The translations under genes were made by a program, and so were the position numbers. The notes beneath the pieces are model-generated. The model was given only the letters and a program-made list of their open reading frames with translations. It did no database searches and was not told the origin of the DNA. A DNA stretch of 64,000 nucleotides. Origin: Corticium candelabrum. Taxonomy: Eukaryota > Porifera > Homoscleromorpha > Homosclerophorida > Plakinidae. Below, in pieces: positions 49,831 to 61,730 of this stretch (positions are counted from its first letter, which is position 1; the number at the start of each line of letters is the position of its first letter). The DNA lies in assembly GCF_963422355.1 (NCBI RefSeq), contig NC_085092.1, forward strand, positions 3,647,971-3,711,970, in the 5' to 3' direction.

Positions 49831-50266
49831 AATTGATCACTTGCATCGGGCCTTCCAATCAGCTAGGTAAAAACATATGTTAGTAGTTTTTGTGTGTGAA
49901 TTGTGAACCTATTATGTGAATGGTTTACATTTTACTGATTATGTGAAATAAAGAAATTGTTTATGCAGTCAGTCTTGTTTGTGTAGAGTCTTTGTTGGTA
50001 TGCTTGTATGTATGTTACTTCTTGTGTTGCCCCTTCAAGGGAACTGCAACTGTAATTATTGCGATAAGAAATGTACTATTTATTGTTAATTAAAAATAAG
50101 AAAAATTTAAAGATTTATGTGTGTTTATTTGCTTAAGTCACTGAACTTGCATGAATATGACCACAGGCACTGTGATTGGTCAGATCAAGGGTAAGTACCG
50201 AATAAGTAGTTATTTCTATGGTCTTAAATTACTGCATTTTGAGAATTTAGACAAAAGTTTTAATTA

Positions 50267-51624
50267 GGGTAGGTGTTCCTAATTGTGGACACTCTCCGGT
50301 AATTTGAGTTACAAACACTGTTTCTCTGGTAACCTGCAACCGAAAGAGAGGGAAACATGTCCGATGTACGCACCAATGTCTAAGCTTTGGAACAATTCTT
50401 GTACGACTAGAATTGCACAACGTCTGCTAGCGCAGTAGCAAAATATACGGGATAACGTCTGTGAACAACCCAAACGGGGTTGTATCCTAATTGTGGACAT
50501 TTTTTTCTTCGCCACAGAAAGCGACTAGGTCTGAGTAACAGCTGGACTAGATACCTGAATAGTTGCCTCACAAGCTGGTATTTTTGGGCCGCAATCAAAA
50601 TCATGTTCTGTTGTGTATCACCACGATTCATCTGCAAACTGTTTGCACCTACAAGGTTCCTCCCATCACGTCCACAAATTTGAGGTACACGAATCGATCT
50701 TTTGTTGGATCATGAAAGGGCCCTGACGTTAGTTAAGCAATTACCGAGTACTTTGGTAAAGTTTTGAGCCTAGTTACGTTGACTGTAACGTGCTAAAGAT
50801 GCGCTTTAGTGCATGGAGCGAACGTGTATTTCCAGTCCAGTAAACATGTAAATATCTTCACTCATACTAGATCTAGACATCAGTAATCCACTGACAATCT
50901 AGCTGTTTTCACTGCTACTACATCTGGCCACAACTGGGTATGACATGAGAACGAACAAAGTAGGTGGAATGTCAATATCAGCGACATTAGTAATCCTGTC
51001 AGAATTTGATTGTCTTCACTGCTACTAGACCTGGCAACAATAAGACCCAGAATGAAAACCTGCAAACTCACCTAGGATAGGTTGAAGGTCAAAACTACGT
51101 TGTCTGATATAATAATCAGCTCCACCAGCAACGCAAAAAAGATGCTAGAACCACAGTTTACAGTTCAGACGTTCATCTAAACATGATTGATCGTCTCCTG
51201 CATTGTATTGTAAACAGAACACTTTGTTTCTGCAAAATTTGAAAGTCACGACGCCATTTTACACAGGGGTGATACACCACAGAACATGATTTTGATTGTG
51301 GCCCAAAATACCAGCTAGTGAGGCAACCATTCAGGTATCTAGTCCAGCCGTTACTCAGGCTCAGTCGCTTTCTGTAACAGAGAAAAAATGTCCACAATTA
51401 GGATACATCCCGCGTCCAGGCTGTTTACAGACGTTATCCCGTCTATTGTGCTAGTGCGGTAGCTGACGTTGTGCGATTCTAGTCGTACAGGTACCTTTAC
51501 AAAGCCTAGACATTGGTGCGTATATTGGACATGTTTCACTTTCTCTTCGTGCAGGCTACCAGAGAAACAGCGATTGTAACTCAAATTACCTGGGAATGTC
51601 CACAATTAGGTACACCTACCCTAC
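50267..51624. mobile_element. Foldback DNA transposon with very long TIRs
   Basis: The left arm (50267 to about 50660) is repeated in inverse orientation by the right arm (about 51235-51624), with terminal tagggtaggtgt[t/a]cctaat. A stretch cctaattgtggaca occurs twice within each arm, at the tip and about 210 bp inward. The ~575-bp loop has no recognisable transposase. Confidence 0.85.
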
Positions 51625-51639
51625 AGCGTGGCGTCGTCT

Positions 51640-52440
51640 CTGTCTTCACCAACGGAAATTTCTTCCAAAGCAAGAAACACATCAAAAACATTGACAGGTG
51701 TTGTTTCTGACTCAAAAGTCTTCACGAAATCCCCTGAAGTCATGTGCGTGTATACTCTGGGGTTTACCGTCATGCAGCAAATGCGGGATCAAATTAACAA
51801 CTGCTTTAATTAAGAACGTGCAGTTTTGTGGCAATGCTACTGTATATGATATTCTTTCACGTGCTAGACTACCGTGACCTCCAATGCTTGTTGGATGCTC
51901 TTCCATGGTAATTGTATCTCTTCTCTGCATCTCAAAAGTGCTATCTGGTTCGGCCATCACGGACTTTGTGCGTAGATGTTATTATCTATTGCCTCACCTT
52001 CACCAGCATCCATCGCACCAGCACTTACCCACCTTATCAGTGATTTTCCTAACCGCCTTCAAACATGCATCCTCATCTTGTGCATATTTTCCCCCCTAAA
52101 GAGGCGTGGTGTAAGTCGGTAATGTGGTACAGTAGTAAATGTTTTCTACGGTGAATGTAATAGTAATGTATGTATATCAACCAAACTTGTAGACAGGTTT
52201 CAATATTAAACCAAAATTTAAACAAAGTTTATACTAATAATAACACTTTGTGACTACATGTATGCTCATCATGTTATAATATAGTCATACAAATTACGCC
52301 TAGATATCGATGCTGTCCAAGTATTATATGCAAATACTTTCTACTATAGTCTATATCAAACAAACATGTGGGCATGTTTTACTAGTTTATTAACTAAACT
52401 TGTGCAAACAAACTTTTAATAACAGTCTGTAATTATGTTT
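51640..52440. other. Intergenic, nothing identified
   Basis: AT-rich; the short open frames here show no family features. It may contain eroded flanks of the hAT remnant that follows. Confidence 0.4.
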
Positions 52441-52441
52441 A

Positions 52442-53170
52442 TCATGTTATGTGGCAGTGAGTGCCTAGAACACTTTGCACCAGGGTGCTGTCCAAGTAAC
52501 CTTCTAGCTTTGTTCTCTTTTCACTTGCAAATGCACGCTCAAAATTAATCTGGTACATAGGTGGTCCTTCTAGTGAAATGCGCATCAAGCAGTCAATTTT
52601 CTCTTCAGACAAACGGTTCTGTAGTTTTGTCATAATACGATTCTAACAAGAGAATTCTCTTTCACAGCCAGCATTTGTTACTGGTATGACAAGTCTTGCA
52701 GCCAGAAGAAGCGATAGCTGTGGGAAGGCATCTATCTCTATGTTCAAATAAGATAGCAGCTACAAATTCAACCATTGTCTGATTTCGAAACTTGTTGCTC
52801 ATAAGGGATTTGCGAATCAACCATACAGTCATTGCATCTTCATCGACAAAGCCCGGCTTTTCAAGAGCTTGTTCTCTAAAATGATTGATCAACATCCGAA
52901 TCTACTGATCTCCATAACCTGCTAGGTCTTCAATAGGAGGAAGATTTCGAGGATCAAACACACAGAGAGCGTCTAATATAGCAACAGATGGAAATCTAGC
53001 ATGAATGTTATCCAACAATTCCTGCAGATTGATAGATTGACTGTGCTACGTCATCAACATCCCGATCGCCAAGCAACTCTTTTCTAGCAGGTTTGCCGTA
53101 GTTAGTAGGGGGAGTAAGACAGGCAGAAATTTCTGCAGCTTTTGTTGTTGCAGAGCTAACTGCTCAAGCG
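52442..53170 (-). pseudogene. hAT-like transposase remnant (ZNF862/KIAA1586 type)
   Basis: On the minus strand NAGCEREFS, then stop, then NRIMTKLQNRLSEEKIDCLM and RISLEGPP form the hAT C-terminal dimerisation block (52442-52680). Upstream pieces (52662-52895 and on to about 53160) look like the preceding part of the same protein with stops. No terminal repeats were identified. Confidence 0.6.
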
Positions 53171-53589
53171 GTTTTAATTAACACCTTTAGCGTCTAATTA
53201 GAACAGCATGTCAACGGAAAGTCCTAGCTGGTAGGAAACCTGTAAACTGCACGCAACATGCACGTGTACAAATTAGGTAACTCACTAACAAACACACAAA
53301 TAGGTTGAAAACCTACCTGGAATCAAGGCAAACATCTTGCAGTTTAAGAAAGCACTGAATTTCGACACTGAAACCACCCTCAAATGCTAATAATAATTAT
53401 TGTTATTAGATGCATCTATCAGCCCATTGTCCTGGATGACGGGTGTTATAGGTTCATTACTTGATTTTATTAGATTTGCTTTAGATTAATATTAAATTAC
53501 ACATTTTGCTTTGGTTTGTTAAATTTTAGAAAATTTTGTATGTGACTACCAATTTGATTGTTTGCTTGTCTAACAGTTAAAGATTAGAG

Positions 53590-53851
53590 TATTGAGGTTA
53601 CATTGTGGAATTGGGTTTGGTTAAGGACAGAGGTGAGTTGGATGTGAGGATGATGTGCTATTTTTATAGTCAGTTGGTGTTCATACTTGTAGATGCATGT
53701 ATTCATAATGTACTCACTGATAATAACATGTGATGTCTCTTATCAATGGTAGGGTGGATGGACAGCTCTACATTATGCTTGTCTGGATGGTCATTTGTCT
53801 ATTGTGGACAAATTATTATTATCCGGATGTGAGAAAGATGGCAAGGACAAT
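53590..53851 (+). CDS. Gene 2 ankyrin exon paralogous to gene 1 exon 3
   Basis: The exon proper is 53753-53851 (GGWTALHYACLDGHLSIVDK, 33 residues). The preceding intron from about 53590 matches 6410-6578 closely, for example gatgtgctatttttatagtc and gcatgtattcataatgtact, so this is a segmental duplication and not a retrocopy. Confidence 0.8.
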
Positions 53852-56800
53852 GTGAGTGTATTTGTTTGCAATAGTATTCGTCTTTATTTTGTGAATTGAG
53901 AAATGATGTGAATGAGTGCTACAACTCTTTACCTAAAACTTTAGCATGCAGTCATCACTCTCAATTTGTCGTCCATCATCTAATAGCCTTTTCACCCGAG
54001 TTCGTTCTGAGCTGAGTCGAGCCAGCCCCTTGTTCACACAGTGTTTACAAAAAGCGAGCCATGCAGCTCACTTAGTGTGTGTTTCTCTTGCTAAGCTATT
54101 GATGATCACACGTGTGTTTGAAACACTTACACTGCTTTTTGTAGATCGTGGATCGGTGACAATCTGCCGTCATTTTTCTCGATGGTATTGCAACAATCAA
54201 GTGCTGGAATACGTTGAAAATGTTGGTTGTATTGCTAAAGTATGATGAGGGGAGAGGGTCTGGCTATGTGAGACTACAGTTCAGCTTGGTTGCTGTTCAC
54301 ACGGTGAAGGGCAGCCAAGCTGAACCAAATGGTGCTGGCATTGCTGTTTGTGGTGGGCCATTCCAGCATGGCTAAACTTGGCTTATGTTCACACAATCTT
54401 TCAGAGCAAGCTAACCCATGCTGACCTGTATTGGTCCGGTTACAAGTGTTTGTGTGAATGGGCTATAAGTACTAACGTCTTTATGTGATGAACCTGCTGT
54501 GCATGTTGATTCAAGTAGGCTTTCTTCAAGAAAATTCTATGTACTTTAATGTATATGTTGGTATCATCAGTGACCCTAACTGAAACACCCTCAAACAGTA
54601 ATAATTATTAGATGCATGAGGAAACACTTAGTTATGGTGTTGAAGATTAAGTGATGACAAAGTTGCAATGGCAATGTGACAGAATTTGACACGCACGTGT
54701 GTTGTGAGCAGCTTACTCACTATAATCTTTTGTTGTATACTGTTTTTTGTATCTTATTTCCATCTGCTTGTTTTAGGATGGATTAACACCTTTGCATCTT
54801 TCCTGCTCAACAATATTATTCTGTCATGATAGTCATCTGCCAATTTTCAAGTTGTTGATATCATCAGGAGCTGATTTGTCAGCAGTGAACAAGGTAAGTG
54901 TACATTTGGTGGAGCTTAATCTATAAATGGTGAAAGCAGTGATTGTGAAGTCTGCCTAACAATTAATGATATTCTGAAATGCTCCAAGGAGAACAAACAG
55001 ATAAATAACGAAGAAGAACTAAAGTGCTAAACCCTCGGCTGCTAGCTTAGGTTGCAAGGATGCATGTATTGTAAGTCATGAGATACAAGGTCACGTGGAC
55101 ATCATTAGACACCGTGCACATGCCAAGACATGTTGAGACAGCTGGTTGGGAAAGGACAGGCAGTCTTGTGGCAAATAGCTTCACTTGCATCCCAATCTAC
55201 AAGAAACAGTAGAGTACACATACTGTTATGAAAGAACAGAGAGACTGACAGGTGCAGGTACACATAGTCATACTGTAACAGTGGACTTTGTCTGTACTGC
55301 TCACATTCATCTATCGACTCGCTCACATTCGGCTGGTCGTCGAGCTGGCCTCGTGTTACTGTAACTCTGGTGCATATGCACCTTGGGTTAACAATGAACT
55401 TGCTTGGAGTAGGTAGAAGCATGTAGGGTTAGCATGATAAAACATGACAGGTGTGAGCAGTCATTAACTCGAGATGTGCATGCTCTAGGGTTACAGTAAT
55501 ATCTCTGTGGACTGATGGACGGAGCATGGGATGGATTTACGATTGAAAAGCAGCACATACGCTTATTGTTATCACTGGTGTTAATTAGTTAGTTATAAGA
55601 AACATTAAGACATAAGGACATTGAGGGATGTTGTTTGTATTGTAGTAGAGTGGTATTGTTACTTGTAATGGTGAAGTGATGGTCTTGTTAGTTGGTGGTG
55701 TGACTGAATGGAGGTGGGACTGTATTTAGTGAAATCATACATTGATAATGATTTTGTTTGAAGTCGTTAGTATGATGTTGGAATTCATGGAGAGTAATGA
55801 ATTATTATCCTCATTGGTTAGTCACACGACAGCATATGACATGGCTACATGTTGGTTGTGAATGATGACTGAAACAGTAGTGAACATCAGTTTGCTTAAT
55901 TAATGTGTGAGCAGTAATAGAACGAGTTGCTCTATAACTGTGTGGTACAACAGCTAAAAAGATGTTTAGTCAATTGCATGACATTTGTCTTATTCATATT
56001 GTCTTTCTAACTTCACTTTTATCACACACTTGCTATGCTGATTGTGTATTGTGTATGTGCTGGATAATAAGCTGGTTAACTATTTATTGATTATATGTAC
56101 TGTGTACTGTGTGATATTGTTATTTTCATTGCACTAATAATACTGTCTATTGTTGGACAGAGAGGACGAACACCATTACAAGCTGCAGAAGAATGGTTGC
56201 CAAGAGATTCTGGTCCAAGTAAAGAAAGCCGTTCTCGTATTATTTCCCACATAAAGGGATTAGATGAGAATGTATGAGATGATTGTCACACTGTATAGGT
56301 TCTGTGTATTGATTATTGGTTGTGTGTGATGTTAGAGATCTGTTGCAGCTGGAAACTCAGCATCAAGCTTCACAGATAGTACAACTGCAGTTGCTGACAA
56401 TGATCATCCAAGTAAGTGAGACAATAACAAAACATTTGATGATGTCATACAATAGACATTATTTACGAGTGTCATTTCGAAGTTTTAGACACTCGTTGAT
56501 AAACTGCGTGTACTATTAGCAACAGCATTGCTACTTACACATTTATATACTAGAGTTCTTCATTACATGTCAGCTGAAGTTTTTATCTCATTGTTTATTA
56601 GTAATCACATAATTAGCTGTCAAAGTTTACTCACTTTGTTGTCACAGAAGATAGGACACGGCAGGAAATCAAGCACGACAGTTCCAAAGTTTTTAGGAAA
56701 TTTGACAAGGTCCAGCATCGTTGTTATGGGGCATGGTGGAGCCATGAACCCTTCAAAACTTTAGGGCATGATAACTTTCTCGTTGCCTTAAGTTCTGTTT

Positions 56801-59800
56801 GGTCATTTGTGTCTCGGGATCTACGTGAAATTTGATCATTTATTTGGTCATTAATTAAAGGTATGCATATATCCCATCTATCCAGTTACTGCTTCTGTTG
56901 TTTTTTGATTTGAAGGAGTTCTATCACTCTTCCATTTTACCTGGTCTAATTTAATTAAATTTGATATCAACTGGCAGTTTGCACCAAACCATGGAAGACT
57001 GGCGACACTGCTGCATGGTCTCAGAGAGCAAGCACAGCCACTAAGTCTATCTCTAACCCTAAGGGAGATTTCCTGAAAGCCATGCTCAATCTCCTAGAAA
57101 ATTTGGAAGCATGGCTGATTTCTGTGATCCAGATTATCTGAGGCACCGGGAGACAGTCGGTCAAAGATGAGCCTTGTACTGGACATCTTAGTGAGTTAAG
57201 AGACGACACTTAGATTGAAAGTGTGAGGGTTTTAATGAAAGAAGCTCTATGTTTGACTTGTGAGGAGGTGGCTGTGGTGTCAAGTGCATGTGCCCATCAA
57301 ATTCTGCCAAATCACTCATCACTTGGAAAGGCTGCAATGAAATAGGTCCCGCATGCCTTGACTGAATTAATATCAGACGTGGATGAATATCAATTTCTCT
57401 CGGCATGACCTCACCATCACGTGCAAAAGGGAGGGAGATCAGGTGCAGGTAGTGCAGAGAATCCTTGACATCAATGAGGCCTGTCTGCGATGTTATGTGC
57501 CAGTGCTGAAGAGACAATATATCAGCCAAATGGTGTCATTCTTGGTCACCACATTACATGTAATTAAGAAACTGGTGCAGCAGGGAAGCAAGAGGATTGT
57601 GATGATCCTTGCAATTATTGCATAGGATTGTGAATGTGTTCCTTGTGTGCCACAAACTTTGATTAGATACTTAGGCAACAAAGAATATTACAGCATGTTT
57701 TTTACGTAAAAAGCTGTGTACAGCACTACTTAAATGACGAGATCTCGTGAGCACATGGCCAGTCATTCTGCACTACAATGCCAGTTGTCACACTGGTATA
57801 GATTGTTACACTGCAAACGTTGTCTCTACCTTCTTGAAGCCGTGCCCATAGGAAATAATACCTCGGACACCCTATTTGCCGGACTGAAGGTCCACTGACT
57901 ATGTATATATAACTTGTTTGAAGAATTTTTACAAGAGAATAGATTTCAAGATTTAGGTGATCTGGAGATGAGCGTGGCTACAAGAGTTCAGCAGGTGACT
58001 CATCTTGCAAACACTGTTATGAAGCTGCCAGATCACTGGAACAAAATTCCTGTATGCAAGCTGTTGTCACTACTCGAATTTTTCTATATACTTTAATAAC
58101 GTTAACAATCTCATTGTAGCAAAGATTTGTGTACATTCAGTGATGTTTTCCAATTTTGTCTCTAATTGACGTACATTTTGTGTTTGTTGTTTGGTGACAT
58201 TATGGCTGTTATTCTGTCATTATTATAGGTCAGTGTCTTCATCATTTTGTCTCTGCAGGTGCTATTGATCGTCTTGGTCCAACTGTTAGGGCTGATTATG
58301 AAGTTGCTGTGAAAAAAGGGAAGTTGCCAATAATGCGAGGAAACATTGACATGCTTGGTGAAGAAGATGCAGGCAAGACGACATTGGGAGATGCTTTTCT
58401 AGATCAGCCATTTGTAGAGATGAGGGAAAGTACGGTAGGAGCAAACGTGAAAGTGATGAGAATGGGAGGCGGTCCAAACACGAACTGGAAGGAACTGAAA
58501 CCAAAAGAGAAAGAAGAGATCATTGATCAAGTTCTTGTCAGAGGCTTTCTTGCATCTGTTGAAAGCCAGCAACAAATTGAGGCAACAGAGGAAACAAAGC
58601 AAGTGACAAAAGATGACAATGGAGAGGATGCTGTTGGAGAGATCATCCAAGAAGCAGAACAGCAGCCAGCAGGTAGTACCAACACGGTAGCTTTACCAAC
58701 AGCCAGACAAGCAACTAGTAAAGACGGCAACACAACAGAGTTGAGGAAGCCACTACACGATTTGTGGTTTTCTAAAGAATTAACCGAGGAGCAAGCAAAG
58801 TTAGCAGAGATGCTGTGTCGTGACAAGGCTGCATTAATGGAAAGTGAAAAGATGATGTTGATCACAGTGTGTGATCGTGGCGGTCAAGAGCAGTTTCTGA
58901 TGACACACGCAGCATTGATGGCAGACAACAGTCAGCACAGTGCAACCGCTTACATGATAGTGATGGATGGAACAAAGAGTCTTGCAGATGCCATACCTCA
59001 TTGTTTGTTCCGACCAGAACAAGGAAGCGATCAGTTGGTCATGCCACGTTTTGGCCCTACGACAAGACGTGAGCTGTTGGCTTACCACGTGAATGCCATC
59101 AAGATGGCACATCCAGTAGTGGGTTGTGGTCCTTTTCTTGGTCAGGGCTTTATTGATCAAGCACCAGTTACATTCGCCATTTCGACAAGACAAGACGAAA
59201 CAAAGGACATGGATCCAAAATTCTTAGATGAACAAGAAGAAATATTGCAAGACGTTGTACAGAAGAACAAGTTTGGTGGTCACATGGTGTTGGCGGAGAA
59301 AAACCCAAATAGACTGACTTTTCGTGTTGACAACACACGATCAGGCACTGGCAGTCCGGATCCAGTGCTAATGAAGGTGAAGGAGATATTTGTAGCAATG
59401 GTGCGGTCACTGTGGAGTCAACGAGATGCTATTCCTTTGCCGTGGGCAGTTCTCGATAAATTGTCAGTTTGAGTCCATTCTGCAAATTTTGCATTTATTC
59501 GACATCATCTGTCCTATGATCACATCACCAGAGATGCTGAAGGCTGACGTGAAGGTTGGACAGTCATTCTTTGTTCCTTGCGTGCTGGAACAGAGATATG
59601 ATAACAAGTTGGCATGGAAACAGATGATCATCTCCACTTCCTGTCCTCCATCTCTCATCTTTCGTCCCGAAGGATTTGATGTGACTCCCGAGCCGATCTA
59701 CTTTCGCCTGGTGTCTCGTTGTGCCAGTGAATATGCCCATCGTCCCATACTGAAACGAGGTCATGCTGTCTTCCACGTGAATGATGATCTTGAGCTCGAT

Positions 59801-61730
59801 CTGGAACTGGTTTATCATAAACTGCGTTACATTATTGCTACCGTGTACTCTCCAGATGATGAAATTTCTACGAATGAGCTGAAACAACATTGTAGCATTA
59901 CTCGTCAGTTTCTTATTCGTCAGCTAAATGAGGTCAAGAAAAGAGGATTAGATGGCATCAAATTTACTGTTTGTGTTAATCCTCCACCAGCTGAAGCCGA
60001 AGTAGCTGATTTAATAGATGACGATTGTCTGGTGTGCATTGATGATTATCCACAGAAAAAAAGTTTGATAAACCAGAAGAATGAGCGTGTGTCACGAAGG
60101 CAGTTTCCTGCTTTGGATCTCTGGTTTAATGATGCAGGGAAAGTCTCTGGTAAGTGTCATGATTGTGATCATTGATGGTTAGTATATTGTTGATGTGATG
60201 TTACAGATGGTGCAATTGGATGCTATGCAAGACAACAAGATGAGCCACAGACAAGTGAGTAGTTTTGTTGTGTTAGATCTTGTTTGTGTCATTTTTACTT
60301 AACACCTGAAACACTAAGGTACAGTAGCGCCGTGCCGGCTGGTCACGTGACGTGCGACCTACCAACCTGCTAGGCAACGGGACAACACGTGACCAAATAA
60401 ATAATGAAACTTATTTATTACCCACGTTATAGGATTCTGCTATGATTTAGCTAAGAAATAATTGTGTGTATAGCTATCTCTTCCTTATCATCTGCTTATT
60501 CGAGGTGTTGTTATACAATCTGATCTGTTTGTGTCCAGGCCACTTGCCTGATTTTGAGACAGTGAGATACGCTGTTATCTTGCGGGTAACAATGTATGTA
60601 AGAGTAGCAATTTATCTTGTTCTTTATGGGATATCTCTTTTGAGCAGTCAAACTTTCTGCTTGTTTTTGGTCTTTTGAAATTGGTATTGACACTGCTGTG
60701 GTTGCTATTGTTTATTGATTATTTTTCATATCACGCACAGTGGAAAACAAGTATAGTGACCATAATGTACACACGTAGAGAACATTTGGTAGAGGTAATG
60801 CTGGTAACCTGTATGTTTTCAATTTTTATTCTAGATGTTGGAAATGGAGATGATGAACAGCAGGACATCAAAGAACCGCTAAGGAAGAAAAGAAAATTGA
60901 TCGTAAAGGAAGTATCAGGTGAGTGACTATTTGTGATATTTGTTGTGTGAGATCTCATTTGTGTCATTGTTTAGTTAATTAAGAAGTAATTGTGTATACA
61001 AATATCTCTTACTTATATGATGCTGATTTGATGTGTGGTTATACAATTAATGTAATGTGTTTGTGTGTAGGACACTCACCTGATCTTGATACAGTGAGAG
61101 ATGCTGTTGTTAAACATGGCTGTACTCAGTGGTATGAGATTGGACTCAAATTGGGACTAAATGGCAATGAGATCATAGATAAAACTCATACAATACCTAC
61201 TTCCACTGGCAAGTTGTTGGCTGTCATTGAGGCAAAAAGGATCATGAAAGATGGAAAAGTGAAAACAGCAGAGGACTTGTTGAGGGCATTTTATTTCATA
61301 TGCACACCAATTGGCAAAGAAGTCGAAGACGAATTGAAGAAAGGTGAAATTTTATGTGAATGTGAACGAGTGGCTTGACTTTGACAAACTTTGCTGTCAT
61401 TATTTAGATTGAGAAAGGTAAGCAAGTACCAACAGGAGACAATGATGGAAGTGAACACTAGTGCAGTAGTATTGTTGATATCGCTATGGTATATTGGACA
61501 TTTACATTTATCAAAAGAAAAAATTGTAAATAGACAATATTTCTGTTGCATTTTTGATGAAATACAATTGATTGTTTGAATGGTATGATATCACTGCATG
61601 TGTTTGTGTAAATCAGTGATTCGAATATTTTCACAACCAGAATTTACAATCGACAGAGGTCACCAGCACCAGTGAGACAATCATCCGTAAGACAGCACAA
61701 ACTGCCAAGGACTCTAAATCTGGGGAATAA
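53753..61730 (+). CDS. Gene 2: ankyrin / ROC-COR GTPase / Death-domain protein
   Basis: Exons: 53753-53851 and 54777-54893 (ankyrin), 56161-56271, 56336-56411 (Ser/Thr-rich linker), 58259-60149 (ROC and COR, broken near 59465), 60207-60254, 60835-60918 (basic PLRKKRKL, NLS-like) and 61071-61378 or 61071-61344 plus 61657-61730 (Death domain). Phases agree at every junction except the COR break. The first exons are not found: upstream of 53753 I see no ATG exon. ROC-COR-Death proteins with ankyrin repeats act in stress and death signalling in animals (DAPK1, sponge ROCO expansions); the same role here is inferred. The COR frame break makes the functional state doubtful. Confidence 0.7.
53977..54474. 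mobile_element. Possible MITE in gene 2 intron
   Basis: The left end taatagccttttcac is loosely inverted at the right end (ttatagcccattcac on the minus strand). The right half is rich in repeated ccagcatggct and caagctgaac-like motifs, some shared with 42990-43070. Boundaries are tentative. Confidence 0.35.
54777..54893 (+). CDS. Gene 2 second ankyrin exon
   Basis: 39 residues, DGLTPLHLSCSTILFCHD, then LPIFKLLISSGADLSAVNK. It is paralogous to gene 1 exon 25454-25567. The acceptor is ttgttttag and the donor gtaagt, phase 0. Confidence 0.8.
54894..56160 (+). other. Gene 2 intron
   Basis: No exon visible. 55680-55940 is duplicated intron sequence shared with gene 1 (29830-30130). The rest is not recognised. 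Confidence 0.6.
56161..56411 (+). CDS. Gene 2 last ankyrin-like exon and linker exon
   Basis: 56161-56271 encodes RGRTPLQAAEEWLPRD and IISHIKGLDEN before donor gtatga; without splicing the frame stops two codons later. 56336-56411 encodes a Ser/Thr-rich linker (SVAAGNSASSFTDSTTAVA), ending in phase 1 at gtaagt. Both have gene 1 counterparts. Confidence 0.65.
56412..58258 (+). other. Gene 2 intron before the ROC exon
   Basis: About 1.8 kb without a recognised exon. A short open frame at 57914-58096 (FEEFLQENRFQDLGDLEMS) looks coding in composition but is not joined by good splice sites. 56860-57650 may be an old transposon fragment; I cannot assign it. Confidence 0.4.
58259..59470 (+). CDS. 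Gene 2 ROC GTPase exon, to the COR break
   Basis: It continues the linker in phase 1 (SAIDRLGPTVRADYEVAVKK). ROC motifs: P-loop GEEDAGKTT (about 58357-58383), a G2-region threonine in ESTVGANVKV, G3 DRGGQEQF (about 58872-58895) and a degenerate G4-like FAISTRQDE. A ~100-residue acidic, low-complexity insert separates G2 and G3. The domain ends with VKEIFVAMVRSLWSQRD and IPLPWAVLDKL, the usual ROC-to-COR junction, then a stop at 59470-59472. Confidence 0.85.
59461..60149 (+). pseudogene. Gene 2 COR domain in a shifted frame
   Basis: From CQFESILQILHLFDIICPM the COR domain continues in the +1 frame: SFFVPCVLEQRYDNK, YFRLVSRCASEYAHRP, AVFHVNDDLELDLELVYHK and on to PALDLWFNDAGKVS, with donor gtaagt at 60150. 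COR domains normally have a few tens of residues between the tryptophan/LDKL strand and the FESIL helix. Those are absent, so a small out-of-frame deletion is the likely cause. Confidence 0.75.
60207..60918 (+). CDS. Gene 2 short linker exons with NLS-like cluster
   Basis: 60207-60254 (DGAIGCYARQQDEPQT) and 60835-60918 (acidic, then IKEPLRKKRKLIVKEVSG). Both keep phase 1. The basic PLRKKRKL resembles a nuclear localisation signal. Between them lies a relic Death-domain exon (60539-60585). Confidence 0.65.
60539..60585 (+). pseudogene. Relic duplicate of the Death-domain exon
   Basis: After acceptor tgtgtccag the phase-1 frame reads HLPDFETVRYAVILR, matching the first residues of the true exon (HSPDLDTVRDAVVKH), then diverges. 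The ~100 bp of intron before it also resemble 60960-61070. Including it would cause a stop in the next exon, so it is probably skipped. Confidence 0.65.
61071..61378 (+). CDS. Gene 2 Death-domain exon
   Basis: Entered in phase 1 after ttgtgtgtag. The ~85-residue fold shows the Death-domain pattern: PDLDTVRDAVVKHGCTQWYE, IGLKLGLNGNEIIDKTH, KLLAVIEAKRIM, TAEDLLRAFYFI and a final EVEDELKK helix. Unspliced, it ends at a stop (61376-61378). A donor AAAG/gtgaaa at 61344 allows an alternative end (61657-61730). Confidence 0.85.
61657..61730 (+). CDS. Possible alternative terminal exon of gene 2
   Basis: With acceptor tcgacag and phase 1 from the donor at 61345, the frame reads EVTSTSETIIRKTAQTAKDS, then KSGE-stop. 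The phase match and open ending support it. No transcript evidence is available. Confidence 0.4.

Noticed and set aside
57188-57625. Overlapping open frames of 80-113 codons on both strands within the gene 2 intron
   Set aside because: No family features, no consistent splice sites, and comparable frames on both strands.
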